Below are positions 55,122 through 63,921 of a stretch of 64,000 nucleotides of DNA, in pieces; the first letter of the stretch is position 1, and every line of letters starts with the position of its first letter. The translations under genes were made by a program, and so were the position numbers. The DNA comes from Lewinellaceae bacterium (GTDB lineage: Bacteria; Bacteroidota; Bacteroidia; Chitinophagales; Saprospiraceae): contig JACJYG010000008.1 in NCBI GenBank assembly GCA_020636215.1, forward strand, positions 172,501-236,500, in the 5' to 3' direction. The notes beneath the pieces are model-generated. The model was not told the DNA's origin, did no database searches, and saw nothing but the letters and a program-made list of their open reading frames with translations.

Positions 55122-56396
55122 ATGAATACTATGAAAAAAGCAGTCGTGTTTATCCTGATCCTGTCTCTGGCAGGCCTGGGAGCCATCCAATATCGCTTCC
55201 TGCTGATCGGATTGAAGTATGCTAAGGCGCGTTTCGACCTGCAGATGGGCCAGGCCATGCAGGCCGCCCGGCAGGATCTGTACCAGGAAAACCAGCTTAC
55301 CGTCCTGCTGGCTACTATTGTAAAGGAAGAATCGGGGAAATTCCCCATCGGCCTCGACACGCTAAGAGATGCAGGACGTAATTTTTTCGCAGACTTCCTG
55401 AAAGACCGGATGCTCAGTAAAGGGGTAAATGTGGATTTCGATTTTGCATTGACCGATATTCAGGGGAAAGTTGTATATCTGAAATCGGAGCATTTCGAAG
55501 TGAATAGCGATTTCATGGACTACCGAGCTCCGCTAAGTGGGTATATTGCAGCGCAGTGCCAATGCACCCCTTATCTTCAGGTAAAAACCCACAACCTGGT
55601 CAATTATCTACTCGGCCAGTTGAATGGCTTACTCCTGCTTTTCCTTGTCTTTTTTGGCCTGGTCGCGTTTTGCTTTTTGTGGTTGCTGTACTTGTTACGT
55701 CAGCAAACGAGGCTGGATGAGGTCAAGAATGATTTCATCAACAACCTTACCCATGAGCTGAATACCCCGGTATTCACCATCGGTATGACGGCAAAAATGC
55801 TGCAGGACAATTGCACGTCTGAAAGGGATTTTAAGCTTCTGGAGATTATCCGGGAAGAAAATGAGCTTCTGAAAAAGCATATTGATAAAGTACTGGAACT
55901 GGCTTCTATGGAAAGCGGACAACGCCTCATGGAGAAGCAGTGGATGGATGTGCACCCGGTGTTGGAGGGCCTCGCCAACAGCTTCAAGGTTCAGGTAGAG
56001 CAGCAAAAAGGGCAATTCCGCTTCCTTCCTACAGCGGAAGCCCACAGCGCCATGATTGATCCCGGCCATTTGTCCAATGCCGTACACAACCTGCTCGACA
56101 ATGCCCTGAAATTCAGCGCCTCTCCAGCTGAAATAGAACTTCGCACTTACAATCAAAAAGGGAATCTGTGCATTGCCGTAAAGGATAATGGCAGAGGAAT
56201 TAGTAGCGAGCACCGGAAAAAGGCCTTTCGGAAGTTTTACAGAGTCCCCAACGGCAATCTTCACGAGACCCGGGGCTTCGGACTGGGCCTCAGCTATGTC
56301 CGACAGGTGGCCAGAATGCACAATGGCCAGGCCAGGGTAGAAAGTAGTGTTGGAAAAGGCAGTACTTTTACTATCGTATTACCAACACAAGCATGA
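55122..56396 (+). CDS. sensor histidine kinase
   Basis: A 424-residue inner-membrane kinase. A first membrane segment (about residues 7-27), a 135-residue periplasmic sensor region with CQCTPY near its end, and a second segment (168-192) precede the cytosolic kinase core. HisKA has INNLTHELNTPVFTIGM with His211 as the phospho-acceptor. The HATPase domain has the N box HNLLDNALKFS, the G1 box VKDNGRGIS, and GFGLGLSYVRQVARMHNG. ATG at 55131 (MKKAVVF) is an equal start choice. The regulator begins 7 bp after its stop, so the two are co-transcribed. The signal sensed is unknown. Confidence 0.94.
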   Translation: MNTMKKAVVFILILSLAGLGAIQYRFLLIGLKYAKARFDLQMGQAMQAARQDLYQENQLTVLLATIVKEESGKFPIGLDTLRDAGRNFFADFLKDRMLSKGVNVDFDFALTDIQGKVVYLKSEHFEVNSDFMDYRAPLSGYIAAQCQCTPYLQVKTHNLVNYLLGQLNGLLLLFLVFFGLVAFCFLWLLYLLRQQTRLDEVKNDFINNLTHELNTPVFTIGMTAKMLQDNCTSERDFKLLEIIREENELLKKHIDKVLELASMESGQRLMEKQWMDVHPVLEGLANSFKVQVEQQKGQFRFLPTAEAHSAMIDPGHLSNAVHNLLDNALKFSASPAEIELRTYNQKGNLCIAVKDNGRGISSEHRKKAFRKFYRVPNGNLHETRGFGLGLSYVRQVARMHNGQARVESSVGKGSTFTIVLPTQA

Positions 56397-56403
56397 TCTC
56401 GTT

Positions 56404-57096
56404 ATGAAGGCAAAAATCCTACTGGTAGAAGACAACGAACGGCTGGGGTACATCCTCAAGGAGTACCTGGCCATGAAGGATTTTGAAGTCTCCCTGGCGC
56501 CCGACGGCCAGCGGGGGCTGGAAGTATTTGAGAAGCAGGCCTTCCATTTGTGTATTCTCGATGTCATGATGCCTGGAATGGACGGATATGCCCTTGCCGA
56601 AAAAATAAAGGCAGCTGAGCCGGACATGCCACTGATATTTTTGACGGCTAAGTCCCTGAAAGTGGATGTATTAAAGGGCTTCAACCTCGGCGCCGATGAT
56701 TTCATCAAGAAGCCTGTCGATGAAGAAGAACTACTTGCCCGGATAAACGCCGTACTCAAGCGCGCCCAGCCAACCCGGCCTGCCGTTTCAATAGGAGTTA
56801 TCGAAATCGGGCAGTATCGGTTTGACCCCAAAAACCAGGAGCTTATACTCGGCGAAGCCGTACAACTGCTGACCAAAAAAGAAACCGACGTTTTGAATTT
56901 TCTTTGCCAGCATATCGAGGAACTTGCTCCTCGTACCCAAATGCTCAACACTATCTGGGGCAAGAGCGATTTCTTTACCCGAAAAAGCATGGACGTCTTT
57001 ATCTCCCGGCTCCGGAAACGCCTGGCTGAAGATGAACAAGTACAGATCATTAACGTTCACGGCAGTGGGTTCATCCTGAAAGTACGAAAGGATTGA
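56404..57096 (+). CDS. OmpR-family response regulator
   Basis: A 230-residue regulator. The receiver has the acidic pair ILLVEDNERLG, phospho-acceptor Asp53 in LCILDVMMPGMDG, and the Lys of FIKKPVDEEELLARI. The winged-helix DNA-binding domain of OmpR/PhoB type has LTKKETDVLNFLCQHIEEL and SMDVFISRLRKRLAEDEQVQIINVHGSGF. Start at MKAKILLVEDN; the frame is open to 56347 inside the kinase gene. It is the partner of the kinase just upstream. Confidence 0.94.
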   Translation: MKAKILLVEDNERLGYILKEYLAMKDFEVSLAPDGQRGLEVFEKQAFHLCILDVMMPGMDGYALAEKIKAAEPDMPLIFLTAKSLKVDVLKGFNLGADDFIKKPVDEEELLARINAVLKRAQPTRPAVSIGVIEIGQYRFDPKNQELILGEAVQLLTKKETDVLNFLCQHIEELAPRTQMLNTIWGKSDFFTRKSMDVFISRLRKRLAEDEQVQIINVHGSGFILKVRKD

Positions 57097-57185
57097 GGGC
57101 CCCAAATAAGCCTTGCATTCCGAAAAATCCGCTAATTTGCACTTCTTTTTTCTGTACGAAATAATTCAAACTGATCAAAAGAATT

Positions 57186-58022
57186 ATGCAATTCCTTGAT
57201 ATCTCCATCCCTGAACTCGTCGAATTGGGGGCCCAGAAAGCCGAAGCATACGCCCATGCCGAGCCTTTTCCCAGCATCTATTTTGACAATTTCTTCAATG
57301 CCGACGCCTTGCGCCAGGTGCTGGCGGAATTCCCCGAATTGGGCAAGGAAGGTAAAGGAGAGGTTTTCTATGCCAATCCCAATGAAGCCAAGTACGCCTC
57401 CAAAGGCGAGTATAAGTTTGGCGCCCTGACCCGTGAGTTTATGCATTTTCTCAACTCCCAACCGTTCCTGGAGTTTCTACAGAACCTAACCGGCATCAAA
57501 GAGACACTTATTCCCGACCCTTATTTCGAAGGCGGCGGTTGCCATCAGATCAAACCTGGTGGATTTTTGAAAGTACATGTGGATTTCCACAAACACAAAA
57601 CCATGGGCCTCGACCGGCGGGTCAACGTCCTGGTGTACATGAATGAAGATTGGAAAGAAGAATACGGCGGCCACTTCGAACTCTGGGAAAAAGACATGAG
57701 CCGGTGTGTCACCCGCATCGCTCCACTGTTCAACCGAATGGCCATTTTCTCTACTACCGACTATTCCTGGCACGGCCATCCCGACCCCCTCACTTGTCCG
57801 CCGGACCGCAGCCGGAAATCACTGGCCTTATATTATTATACCAACGGCCGCCCCGCGAGTGATGTCAGTGAAGCGAACCGCAACCGCATCACGACCACTT
57901 TCGCCGCCCGAAAAGGCCAGGACAGCGCCAAAATGACCGCTTTCAACAGTATGGTCAACCTGGCCAATGACCTGCTGCCGCCGATTATCGTGAAAACGAT
58001 CAAGAAGTTCAGGAAAAATTAA
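57186..58022 (+). CDS. 2OG-Fe(II) oxygenase family protein
   Basis: A 278-residue cytosolic protein of the prolyl-hydroxylase-like 2-oxoglutarate-dependent dioxygenases. The iron ligands are His131 and Asp133 in LKVHVDFHKHKT and a distal His in DYSWHGHPDPL; Arg210 in DRSRKSLALYYYTN fits the 2-oxoglutarate-binding Arg. The flanking double-stranded beta-helix strands are recognisable (RRVNVLVYMNEDWKEEYGGHFELW). Relatives hydroxylate proline in proteins or act in sugar and antibiotic pathways; this one may modify a surface protein or a metabolite. No partner gene is evident. Intact. Confidence 0.88.
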   Translation: MQFLDISIPELVELGAQKAEAYAHAEPFPSIYFDNFFNADALRQVLAEFPELGKEGKGEVFYANPNEAKYASKGEYKFGALTREFMHFLNSQPFLEFLQNLTGIKETLIPDPYFEGGGCHQIKPGGFLKVHVDFHKHKTMGLDRRVNVLVYMNEDWKEEYGGHFELWEKDMSRCVTRIAPLFNRMAIFSTTDYSWHGHPDPLTCPPDRSRKSLALYYYTNGRPASDVSEANRNRITTTFAARKGQDSAKMTAFNSMVNLANDLLPPIIVKTIKKFRKN

Positions 58023-58055
58023 AACAGGCTAACTAGCTTCCGTTTGGCCAATTCT

Positions 58056-58799
58056 TCACAAAGAATTGCCTCTCAGCCACTCCAGAAAATTCGCAGTCCG
58101 ACGGCGGGAAATAGGTACTATATTGCCATCTTCGAGCAGAACGGAGCCACCATCTTCGCGAAGGACCTCCTTGATATAATCCCGGTTGACGATATGAGAT
58201 TTATGGCAGCGAAAGAATCGCCCGGAAGGCAGCAACTCCTGGTTGGCGCTAATATTTTTGGCTACCAGGATGCGGTCTCCTTTATTGTTGTAGAAGAAGG
58301 TCATGCTATCGCTGGCTTCCAGGCGGACGATATCTTCGAGGCGCCAAAAGGTCCAGCCTTTGGTGGTGGGCAACCGTAGCTTTTTTTCTTCCTGAGGACG
58401 CAGATTTTCCATCAGGCTGGCAATCTTGTGGTTCCAGTCGGTATCCCGATAGTTTAGCTTTTCCACGGCTTTCACCAGGTCTTCCGGGTTGATTGGTTTG
58501 AGCAGGTAATCGATTGCATTTACCCGGAAGGCCTCGGTGGCGTAGTTGTTGTAGCCGGAAGTAAAAATGATACTGAACTCGGGAGAGGGAAAGAATTTGA
58601 TCAGGTCGAAGCCCATACCATCCTCCATCTGTATATCCAGAAAAACAGCATCGGGCCGGGTAGTACGGATCAGAGAGACGCCACTGGCCACTCCATCGGC
58701 CTCTCCTACAACCTCCACATCGGGGCAAAGCTGGGCCAGCAGGTTCTTGAGCACCTTCCGCGAGCTGGCCTGATCGTCAATGATCGCAACGGAATACAT
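58056..58799 (-). CDS. LytTR-family response regulator
   Basis: A 247-residue response regulator. The receiver shows VAIIDDQASSRKV, Asp55 in DAVFLDIQMEDGMGF and a Lys in DYLLKPINPEDL. The C-terminal LytTR domain (about residues 145-240) has FWRLEDIVRLEASDSMTFFY, FFRCHKSHIVNRDYIKEV and GNIVPISRRR. It should bind DNA as a dimer. In Bacteroidota these are typically paired with a 7TM or LytS-type kinase; none is adjacent, so its kinase is elsewhere. Starts MYSVAIIDD. Confidence 0.94.
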   Translation of the reverse strand: MYSVAIIDDQASSRKVLKNLLAQLCPDVEVVGEADGVASGVSLIRTTRPDAVFLDIQMEDGMGFDLIKFFPSPEFSIIFTSGYNNYATEAFRVNAIDYLLKPINPEDLVKAVEKLNYRDTDWNHKIASLMENLRPQEEKKLRLPTTKGWTFWRLEDIVRLEASDSMTFFYNNKGDRILVAKNISANQELLPSGRFFRCHKSHIVNRDYIKEVLREDGGSVLLEDGNIVPISRRRTANFLEWLRGNSL

Positions 58800-59010
58800 A
58801 GTATGTGTGTTTGAAATGGCAAGATACTAAGGAATTGGCGAAAAATCGAGTCCTATTTTGCCGCGATCGGCCTGGCCCTTTTGCAGAAAAGCCGAGGTAT
58901 TACTGTATCCGCAATCCGAAATCGTCGACAGATTGCCAATGATTTTCAACGATCAAAACAACATTCCGGGAGCCAGAATGAGTTTGCCGCCAATCAAACA
59001 ATGATATTAT

Positions 59011-60135
59011 TTAATATAATGCCTTCTGATAGATCCGAAACCGTTTGTGTAGTTTGGCCCCCATCCGCTCGTATTCCGCCAACATACGGGTGTTGGTTTC
59101 CAGCACCAGGTGCGTTTCAAAAGTGTGAATTTCGGCTTTCCGGGCGCTTTGGATCAGCGACCAGCCCATCAGCACATCGAGCCCGCGGCCGCGGTATCGC
59201 TCGTCGATGGCGCCCAGCATCAGGTCCAGCTGATGAGTGGTTTTGGCAGCCCGTAGGATATGAAAAACCCCAAATGAGAAAAGCCTGCCTCTGGCCCGTT
59301 GTATGCCTTTTGTCATATTGGGAATGCCCACGATAAAAGCAGCCGGTTGTTTTTCCGAATCCAGGACTATCTTAACGAAACGAGGGTCCAGCAAGGGAAG
59401 GTAACGGCCGGCAGTTTCCTTGATCTCCTGATCATCCAGTGGCACAAAACCATAAAGGTCTTTGTACGTCCGGTTGACCAGTTCGAATACGCCGGTGATA
59501 TAAGGCTTCAGTTCTTTGGTTTTGTGAAACTCCAGTAGTTCGAAATTGTTGTTCCGCCGCACCCGTTCGAAAGCCCGGGGATAAATATCCGGGACATTGT
59601 TTTCGATATCGATCACAAAATCCAGGCAATCGACCTTCTTTCCGTAGCCTTTGCCCTCCAAAAAACGGGGCAGGTAGGGCAAATTGCAGGCTGTGACGAG
59701 TATCGGGAGTTTGTCGAACCCTTCGATCAGCATGCCTTCGGGGTCCTTTTCGGAAAACCCGAATGGCCCGACGGCCTCTTCCATACCTTTTTCCCGGCCC
59801 CACCGCTCTATTGCTTCTAGCAGGGCATGAGCTATTGCTTCGTTTTCATAACAATCCAGATGTTCAAAGCGAACTATTTTTTCCTGGTGCTGGCTATTGT
59901 ACTGATGGTTGATAATCCCCATAACCCGGCCTACGGGCTTTCCGTTCTGATAGGCCAAAAGCAGAATGGTGTCGCAATAAGAAAAAGCTTTGTTCTTCCT
60001 GGGATTGTAATAGGCCCATTCATCCATGTAAAGGGGAGGCAGCCAATTGGAATGGTTAGCGTGAATACGGGACGGAAGATTAATGTAAGTGCGTAGTTCC
60101 CCGCGGGTTTGCACTGTCTTCAGGGTAATCTCCAT
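59011..60135 (-). CDS. GNAT-superfamily-like protein, unknown substrate
   Basis: A 374-residue cytosolic protein with two GNAT-like halves. The first (residues 1-170) has a NLPSRIHANHSNWLPPL opening, KPVGRVMGIINHQYN and a GFDKLPILVTACNLPYLPRF stretch. The second has AAFIVGIPNMTKGIQ and AIDERYRGRGLDVLMGWSL, a typical RxxGxG/A acetyl-CoA loop, then THLVLETNTRMLAEYERMGAKLHKRFRIY at the end, as in GNAT proteins. This Bacteroidota family is usually annotated hypothetical or N-acetyltransferase; the target is unknown. Same strand as the PAP2-like gene, 69 bp downstream of it. Confidence 0.75.
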   Translation of the reverse strand: MEITLKTVQTRGELRTYINLPSRIHANHSNWLPPLYMDEWAYYNPRKNKAFSYCDTILLLAYQNGKPVGRVMGIINHQYNSQHQEKIVRFEHLDCYENEAIAHALLEAIERWGREKGMEEAVGPFGFSEKDPEGMLIEGFDKLPILVTACNLPYLPRFLEGKGYGKKVDCLDFVIDIENNVPDIYPRAFERVRRNNNFELLEFHKTKELKPYITGVFELVNRTYKDLYGFVPLDDQEIKETAGRYLPLLDPRFVKIVLDSEKQPAAFIVGIPNMTKGIQRARGRLFSFGVFHILRAAKTTHQLDLMLGAIDERYRGRGLDVLMGWSLIQSARKAEIHTFETHLVLETNTRMLAEYERMGAKLHKRFRIYQKALY

Positions 60136-60204
60136 AGGGCAGATGTTTAGAGCTTGTTCAAATTGTTTGGCTCGAACTCCAATACTCCACCGATCCTCCT
60201 CCGG

Positions 60205-60852
60205 CTACCCCAATGCATAGGCAGCAATCCGCTTGCTCAATTGATAGCAATAATAAGTGATCGGTACTGCCGCCAGCACATCGATGGTGTAATGGATATG
60301 CTGAATCAGCAACATTACTGCCAGTACAATTACAGCGGCCAACGCTACAGCTTTTTCTATTCTTTCCTGCAGGCATAAATATATTAAAAAAGCGGTGGCT
60401 GTATGCCCTGAAAAAAAGAGGTCTTTGGTAACCTCAATGCCACCGTAGAAGAATAACGCCCCGGGGTCGGTAAGCGGCACCAGGCCCAAAGGAGGCTCCA
60501 GGGGCGACAAAGAAAGTGTAATTACCCTTACGGCCAGCACCACCACATAACCGATCAAAAAATGTAAGAGGATGACAGGAGAATACACCCCCCGGAGAAT
60601 GATATAGGCCAGTGAAAAGTAGATCAGCCCAAAAATGAATTTTGAAAGGTCTCTTGCCGGCAGTACGGTGAGCAGAAAATCATTCAATACCAGGCCGGGG
60701 CGCTGTTGGAGGTATTGAAAAAAAGCGGGCATTTGTCCCGCCATTATCAACAATATGCACAAAAAAAACACCGCCACCCAACGAAATTTGCGTTGTTGGA
60801 GGGTAGCGCCCCATTTATACCCGATTTGCAAAAACTGTTCTGAAATGTTCAT
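60205..60852 (-). CDS. PAP2-like phosphatase or sphingomyelin-synthase-like membrane protein
   Basis: A 215-residue inner-membrane protein with about six helices. The motif set matches the PAP2-C (sphingomyelin synthase-like) subgroup: DLFFSGHTATAFLIYL, then HIHYTIDVLAAVPITYY with the His and Asp of the catalytic triad. The upstream RDLSKFIFG and PLTDPGALFFYGGIEVT also fit. The enzyme probably removes or transfers a phosphate head group of a lipid. Start at MNISEQFLQ; an earlier ATG at 60885 adds eleven residues. It follows amrB by 66 bp on the same strand. Confidence 0.8.
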   Translation of the reverse strand: MNISEQFLQIGYKWGATLQQRKFRWVAVFFLCILLIMAGQMPAFFQYLQQRPGLVLNDFLLTVLPARDLSKFIFGLIYFSLAYIILRGVYSPVILLHFLIGYVVVLAVRVITLSLSPLEPPLGLVPLTDPGALFFYGGIEVTKDLFFSGHTATAFLIYLCLQERIEKAVALAAVIVLAVMLLIQHIHYTIDVLAAVPITYYCYQLSKRIAAYALG

Positions 60853-60918
60853 TGTTCCCGCTCCTGGCTGAAGCAAAATGAACACCCAATATAGCCCTTC
60901 TTCAGAACAGAAACTTAC

Positions 60919-61686
60919 TTAAAAGAACACAAAACTGGCATAGCCCACCACACTACTATGGTCGCCGGTGATATCCCCTGAGTTCAGGTATTTCAACAGG
61001 CGGCACTGCCAGCCTTTTTGGCGGGCAATACGCATGGCGATCAGGATGGGAGCCTTGCCACAGGCAATGCCTATTTTTTCCATCTCTTCATAATCGAGCG
61101 CCTCGATGGCCTCTATTGTGCGGCGGTCGAGCAGATTGGCCCGCTCGTAATGGTAGAAGTGGCTCAGATCGGAACTGACAAGTAGCAGGGTGTCGTCATC
61201 CAGTGTTTCCATGACCGACTGAGCGCAGGTTTTGGGATCGATATTGCCCGCCACCAAAGGCATCCATTCGAATTCACCCAACAGGTATTGCAGGAAGGGC
61301 AATTCAACTTCCAGGCTGTGCTCATTCCGGTGAGCAGCTGCCAGTTCGGGAAAACCATTGTGATGCACCTTTACCTTGCCCAAAGGTGTTTTCCAGTAAT
61401 CATTGACATCAGCCGCCAGCTCGTCGATCAAAGCGGCATGGGCCGGGCCGATGGCCACTACTTTTTTCCATTGCTTTCCGGCTTCTTTCAACAGGGAAAA
61501 TCCATAAGCGGCCACTTCCCCGGAATAAATGAAACCGGCATGTGGCACAATCAGCGCTTTAGGAACAGCTTCTATTTCCCGAAACGGTACTTCCTGTAAA
61601 AAACGCTTCAGGGTTTGGGCCAGCTGTTTTCGCTCGGAAGGGTAGAACTGGCCGGATACTGCGGGTTCTCTGACTCTTATTCCCAT
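60919..61686 (-). CDS. amrB: AmmeMemoRadiSam system protein B (MEMO1 family)
   Basis: A 255-residue MEMO family protein. Signatures: VREPAVSGQFYPSERKQL, ALIVPHAGFIYSGEVAAYGF with a metal-binding His, NEHSLEVELPFLQYLLG, LLVSSDLSHFYHYERA, and GKAPILIAMRIARQKGW near the end. These follow the fold related to class III extradiol dioxygenases. The biochemical role of MEMO is not established; it is genetically tied to the radical SAM enzyme upstream. The two genes overlap by 10 bp (61677-61686), so translation is coupled. Confidence 0.93.
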   Translation of the reverse strand: MGIRVREPAVSGQFYPSERKQLAQTLKRFLQEVPFREIEAVPKALIVPHAGFIYSGEVAAYGFSLLKEAGKQWKKVVAIGPAHAALIDELAADVNDYWKTPLGKVKVHHNGFPELAAAHRNEHSLEVELPFLQYLLGEFEWMPLVAGNIDPKTCAQSVMETLDDDTLLLVSSDLSHFYHYERANLLDRRTIEAIEALDYEEMEKIGIACGKAPILIAMRIARQKGWQCRLLKYLNSGDITGDHSSVVGYASFVFF

Positions 61687-62771
61687 ATGCCAGGTATTTT
61701 GGTTTTACAGTTCGTACAACAGCCATCCTGAAAAGCGGGTTCGATACTCGTTTGGTAAGCCTCCCGCAGAATGAGCGGCTTTTGGCACTTCGGACAGTAG
61801 GTAGCCGACCGCCTCCAATCGCGTATATTCCCCACATAAACATAATGCAGGCCGGCCGACCGGCCAATATCATAGGCGCGTTCCAGCGTAGCACGGCTGG
61901 TGGGCGGAGTATCTGTCATTTTGTAGGCGGGATGGAACGCGGAAATATGCCAGGGAATATCCTCATCTATGGAGGCCAGAAACGCCGCAATATCCTTCAA
62001 CTCTTCATCTGAGTCGTTCAAGCCCGGAATAACCAGCGTCGTGACTTCCAGCCAGATGCCCCGCCGGTGAACGTCCAGAATGGTGTCCAACACCGGTTGC
62101 AATCTGGCCTTACATTGCTTGGTGTAAAATTCATCGCGGAAAGCCTTCAGGTCGATATTCATTGCGTGAAGGTGGAGGCCCATAGCATCCAGAGCCTCTT
62201 CGGATTCATAGCCGTTGCTTACAAATACATTCCGGATATTGTACTGAGCGGCCAGAAGGGCTGTATCATGAAGGTATTCGAAGAATATGACGGGCTCGTT
62301 ATAGGTGTAGGCAATGGAGGGGATTTGCTTGCCAACACATATCTTGACGATTTCTTCCGGAGAGAGTTTGTAGCCATAACGGCCAACTTCAAACTCGATA
62401 AACGCACTTCTTTTTTCTTTCATCAACCTTTCCCGAATCGTTCGGGCTACCTGTGAAAGATCCCAGTTCTGACAGAAAGTGCAACCAAAGTTGCAGCCTA
62501 CAGTACCCACGGAAAAAACCTCCGTACCAGGCAAAAAATGAAATAAGGGTTTTTTCTCTATAGGATCGATATTCACCGCAGAAGCTCTGCCGTACACGAG
62601 CAAGTATAACTTACCCTCTTTATTCTCCCGGACGCCACAGACGCCGGCTTGCCCATTCTTAATTACACAACGAAGCTTGCAGGCTGTGCAGCGCACGGCT
62701 TCCTTGTCGAGCGTTTCGTACAAGGTGGCTTCCTGTAATGCCGTTTCGTGCAAAATTTCCTCGTACATCAA
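61677..62771 (-). CDS. amrS: AmmeMemoRadiSam system radical SAM enzyme
   Basis: A 364-residue radical SAM protein of the AmrS group (related to pyruvate-formate-lyase-activating enzymes). The 4Fe-4S motif is CNFGCTFC with Cys93, Cys97 and Cys100. An N-terminal Cys cluster (CTACKLRC, CGVRENKEGK) precedes it, and the C-terminus has another (CPKC, CTNCKTKIPG), perhaps a zinc or auxiliary cluster site. The barrel has SIAYTYNEPVIFFEYL, VFVSNGYESEEAL, MNIDLKAFRDEFY and HISAFHPAYKMTD. It is the first gene of an operon with amrB. The third member, an AMMECR1-domain protein, is not in the window. Confidence 0.94.
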   Translation of the reverse strand: MMYEEILHETALQEATLYETLDKEAVRCTACKLRCVIKNGQAGVCGVRENKEGKLYLLVYGRASAVNIDPIEKKPLFHFLPGTEVFSVGTVGCNFGCTFCQNWDLSQVARTIRERLMKEKRSAFIEFEVGRYGYKLSPEEIVKICVGKQIPSIAYTYNEPVIFFEYLHDTALLAAQYNIRNVFVSNGYESEEALDAMGLHLHAMNIDLKAFRDEFYTKQCKARLQPVLDTILDVHRRGIWLEVTTLVIPGLNDSDEELKDIAAFLASIDEDIPWHISAFHPAYKMTDTPPTSRATLERAYDIGRSAGLHYVYVGNIRDWRRSATYCPKCQKPLILREAYQTSIEPAFQDGCCTNCKTKIPGIWE

Positions 62772-62943
62772 TTCCTATTTGATGAAGCGATGGAAAGAAC
62801 TTTACGCACTCCCGCGAATGGAATGCTCCTCTACAAAAGAAACAATTCAGAGAACCGAACGATTCAATTCGAAAGCATAAAAAGGTATGGATTGAGGAAT
62901 GGAAGCCCCTATACCAGCAAAAGCAGTAATCACTAAAATGCTC

Positions 62944-63717
62944 CTACAAATCTATCTTTAGATAGACCGGGCAATGATCGGAATGCACCACATCCGTCAT
63001 CTGATAGGCCTCCAGGAGCTTGTCCCTCAGATTGTCGGTCACTGATTGGTAGTCGATGCGCCAGCCCTTGTTGTTCTCGCGGGCGCGGGCGCGAAAACTC
63101 CACCAGCTGTATTCCACCTTATCGGGATTGAGGAAGCGGAAGGCATCGGTGAAGCCATTATTAAACCATTTGCTCATCCACTCGCGCTCTTCGGGCAGGA
63201 AACCGGAAGAAGTTTTGTTGCGCACCGGGTCGTGGATGTCTATTTCGGTGTGGGCGATATTGTAATCCCCAACGATAATCAACTTGGGGCGTTCTTTTTT
63301 CAGCTCGCCTACCCAACGGAAGAAGTCATCCAGGAATTCCATTTTAAAGGCCTGCCGTTCATCGCCGGTGGTGCCGGAGGGAAAATAGCAATTCAGCAGT
63401 GTCCAGTCGCCGAAATCGGTTCGCAGGATACGCCCTTCCCGGTCGTATTTATCAATTCCACAACCAACGATGACATCATCGGGTGGGATACGGGAGAAAG
63501 TCGCTACACCGCTGTAGCCTTTTTTCTCGGCGCTGTGCCAGTGCTGCTCGTACCCCAGCGCTTCAAATTCCTGCCGCTCCGCCACCTGATCGGGCTGAGC
63601 TTTGGTTTCCTGTACACAGAAAATATCGATGTCGTGTTGCTTCAGCCAGGCCAGCAGGCTTTTGCTAAGCGCCGCCCGGATGCCGTTGAGATTATAGGAT
63701 ACGATGGTTTTTGCCAT
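62944..63717 (-). CDS. xth: exodeoxyribonuclease III (AP endonuclease)
   Basis: A 257-residue Xth/ExoA family enzyme that cuts DNA at abasic sites and trims 3' ends. Catalytic motifs: SYNLNGIRAALSK, CVQETKAQPDQ (metal Glu), NCYFPSGTTGDERQAFK, VGDYNIAHTEIDIH (catalytic Asp-Asn), SWWSFRARARENNKGWRIDY and the final SDHCPV with the catalytic Asp-His. Cytosolic, full length. Start MAKTIVSYNLNG. It is monocistronic, preceded by a TATCTTTA box. Confidence 0.95.
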   Translation of the reverse strand: MAKTIVSYNLNGIRAALSKSLLAWLKQHDIDIFCVQETKAQPDQVAERQEFEALGYEQHWHSAEKKGYSGVATFSRIPPDDVIVGCGIDKYDREGRILRTDFGDWTLLNCYFPSGTTGDERQAFKMEFLDDFFRWVGELKKERPKLIIVGDYNIAHTEIDIHDPVRNKTSSGFLPEEREWMSKWFNNGFTDAFRFLNPDKVEYSWWSFRARARENNKGWRIDYQSVTDNLRDKLLEAYQMTDVVHSDHCPVYLKIDL

Positions 63718-63735
63718 AGTTTGTGGTTTGGGGAG

Positions 63736-63743
63736 TAAAGATA
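63736..63743 (-). promoter_or_regulatory. -7-like box TATCTTTA (xth)
   Basis: One base from the TAnnTTTG consensus, 19 bp upstream of the exonuclease III start. Confidence 0.4.
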
Positions 63744-63921
63744 GGGAAAGCTAGCGTCACGGAAGTCATACCATATAGCCTTCTCCAGCCGGAAAGGGTG
63801 GCAAGCTGAATACCTGGAGCGATGATCACTACCGTTTTCAGTTGCGCATAACGAGAATGATCAATGAATACTTTTTTTTCGTAGTTTTAAAGAAACAATT
63901 CGAAAACCAGTTTACCCGCTT

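Noticed and set aside
55695..56321. 208-codon minus-strand frame inside the histidine kinase gene
   Set aside because: Antisense to the HisKA/HATPase coding region, which has all expected motifs.
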